In this document: positions 33,950-34,345 of the stretch, piece after piece
Position numbering within the stretch: the first letter of the stretch is position 1
Layout: the number at the start of each line of letters is the position of its first letter
Source: an uncultured Verrucomicrobiota bacterium
GTDB taxonomy: Bacteria > Verrucomicrobiota > Verrucomicrobiia > Limisphaerales > UBA9464
Direction: 5' to 3'
NCBI GenBank assembly: GCA_903896505.1
Contig: CAITXU010000167.1
Location: 1 to 34,345, forward strand
DNA: 34,345 nucleotides
Notes under the pieces: model-generated
What the model was told of the DNA's origin: nothing
The model's input: only the letters and a program-made list of their open reading frames with translations
Database searches by the model: none
Position numbers and translations under genes: made by a program

Positions 33950-34345
33950 TCATACCGGTCGCCCAATAGGTTCAACGGTCACAGGGCTTAATTTCAAATC
34001 CCGCATTCCAAACAGGCTCTGGTCGGCTAGGAATCGAAACTTCCGTGCCCCATCCTTGCGCTGAGCCCCAAACCGATGCCGATGCAGCTCGAACACTTCA
34101 TTCACCCACGCCCGGCTTCCTATCACAGTCCCGTCGGTAAAGTACCGCACCCGACACCGCACATAGTCTCCCCAGTTGAGCTTCCCCTGCGCCGCCAACA
34201 CCTCCCGGACCTTCTCCGGTGCGATCCCGGGACGTATCGCCGGTCCGTCCGGACTCGGTATCCCTTCCACCAATCCTTCGCCAAACACCCACATCCGGTA
34301 CGTTGCCATCGCCTCGGTCAACGTCCCCTCAGCCCCGGCACTCAG
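33950..34345 (-). CDS. RAYT-like transposase, C-terminal part cut by the window edge
   Basis: The reverse-strand frame is open to the last base of the window, so the TTG at 34321 is internal and the gene begins outside. About 130 residues are visible: TYRMWVFGEGLVEGIP, an acidic/Pro linker, IAPEKVREVLAAQGKLNWGDYVRCRVRYFTDG, IGSRAWVNEVF, then RKDGARKFRF and MRDLKLSP. This is the same C-terminal extension as at the left edge, with more of it visible here. The catalytic tyrosine transposase domain is outside the window. The tail appears undamaged up to its stop at 33950. Confidence 0.62.
   Translation of the reverse strand: MSAGAEGTLTEAMATYRMWVFGEGLVEGIPSPDGPAIRPGIAPEKVREVLAAQGKLNWGDYVRCRVRYFTDGTVIGSRAWVNEVFELHRHRFGAQRKDGARKFRFLADQSLFGMRDLKLSPVTVEPIGRPV

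Noticed and set aside
1..34345. CRISPR arrays, tRNA or rRNA genes, prophage or toxin-antitoxin modules
   Set aside because: No regularly spaced repeats, cloverleaf-like segments or characteristic proteins were seen when reading both strands.

Overview
The window looks like chromosome from a Gram-negative bacterium, most likely a member of the Verrucomicrobiota. That assignment is inference. It rests on a moderately high GC content, on RAYT-type transposase tails of the kind common in Verrucomicrobiota and Planctomycetota, on the DUF3570/DUF4266 lipoprotein-barrel pair, on outer-membrane proteins throughout, and on the near absence of Shine-Dalgarno sequences. No tRNA, rRNA, CRISPR array, phage module or complete insertion sequence was seen, and no gene-free stretch exceeds 300 bases.

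Layout. Both edges are cut inside paralogous RAYT-like genes (1-259 forward, 33950-34345 reverse) that point inward, each followed by the same 18-base motif. Next from the left come a lipoprotein with a glutamine-amidotransferase (BPL_N) fold, a small membrane protein, and a LysR regulator divergent from a complete RND efflux operon (permease, adaptor, outer-membrane factor; 2660-8668). Then follow eleven reverse-strand genes (25832 down to 8817): a non-catalytic M16 peptidase-like protein, a DUF481 barrel, an OmpR-type response regulator with its histidine kinase, a DUF3570 barrel, a DUF4266 mini-lipoprotein with a Gly/Cys tail, recC-recB-recD, a type II NADH dehydrogenase fused to a cyclic-nucleotide-binding-like domain, and a small membrane protein. 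From 25950 the genes run forward: a GT-B glycosyltransferase overlapping a radical SAM/SPASM enzyme, a circularly permuted ATP-grasp/Alpha-E fusion with a transglutaminase-like protein, and purF. A RibD-C reductase converges on purF, overlapping it by 16 bases.

How the genes may work together. The LysR-RND block is a conventional regulated efflux module. RecC, RecB and RecD are translationally coupled and keep their helicase and nuclease motifs, so the enzyme should be a working double-strand-break repair helicase-nuclease. The DUF3570-DUF4266 pair lies directly downstream of a two-component system and may be an envelope system controlled by it; the thioredoxin-like and ApbE-like genes I associate with such loci are absent here. 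The ATP-grasp/Alpha-E/transglutaminase pair is a predicted peptide-ligation and peptide-processing system without a known product, and here it lies beside a glycosyltransferase and a radical SAM enzyme. These last two modules are the best candidates for undescribed biology.
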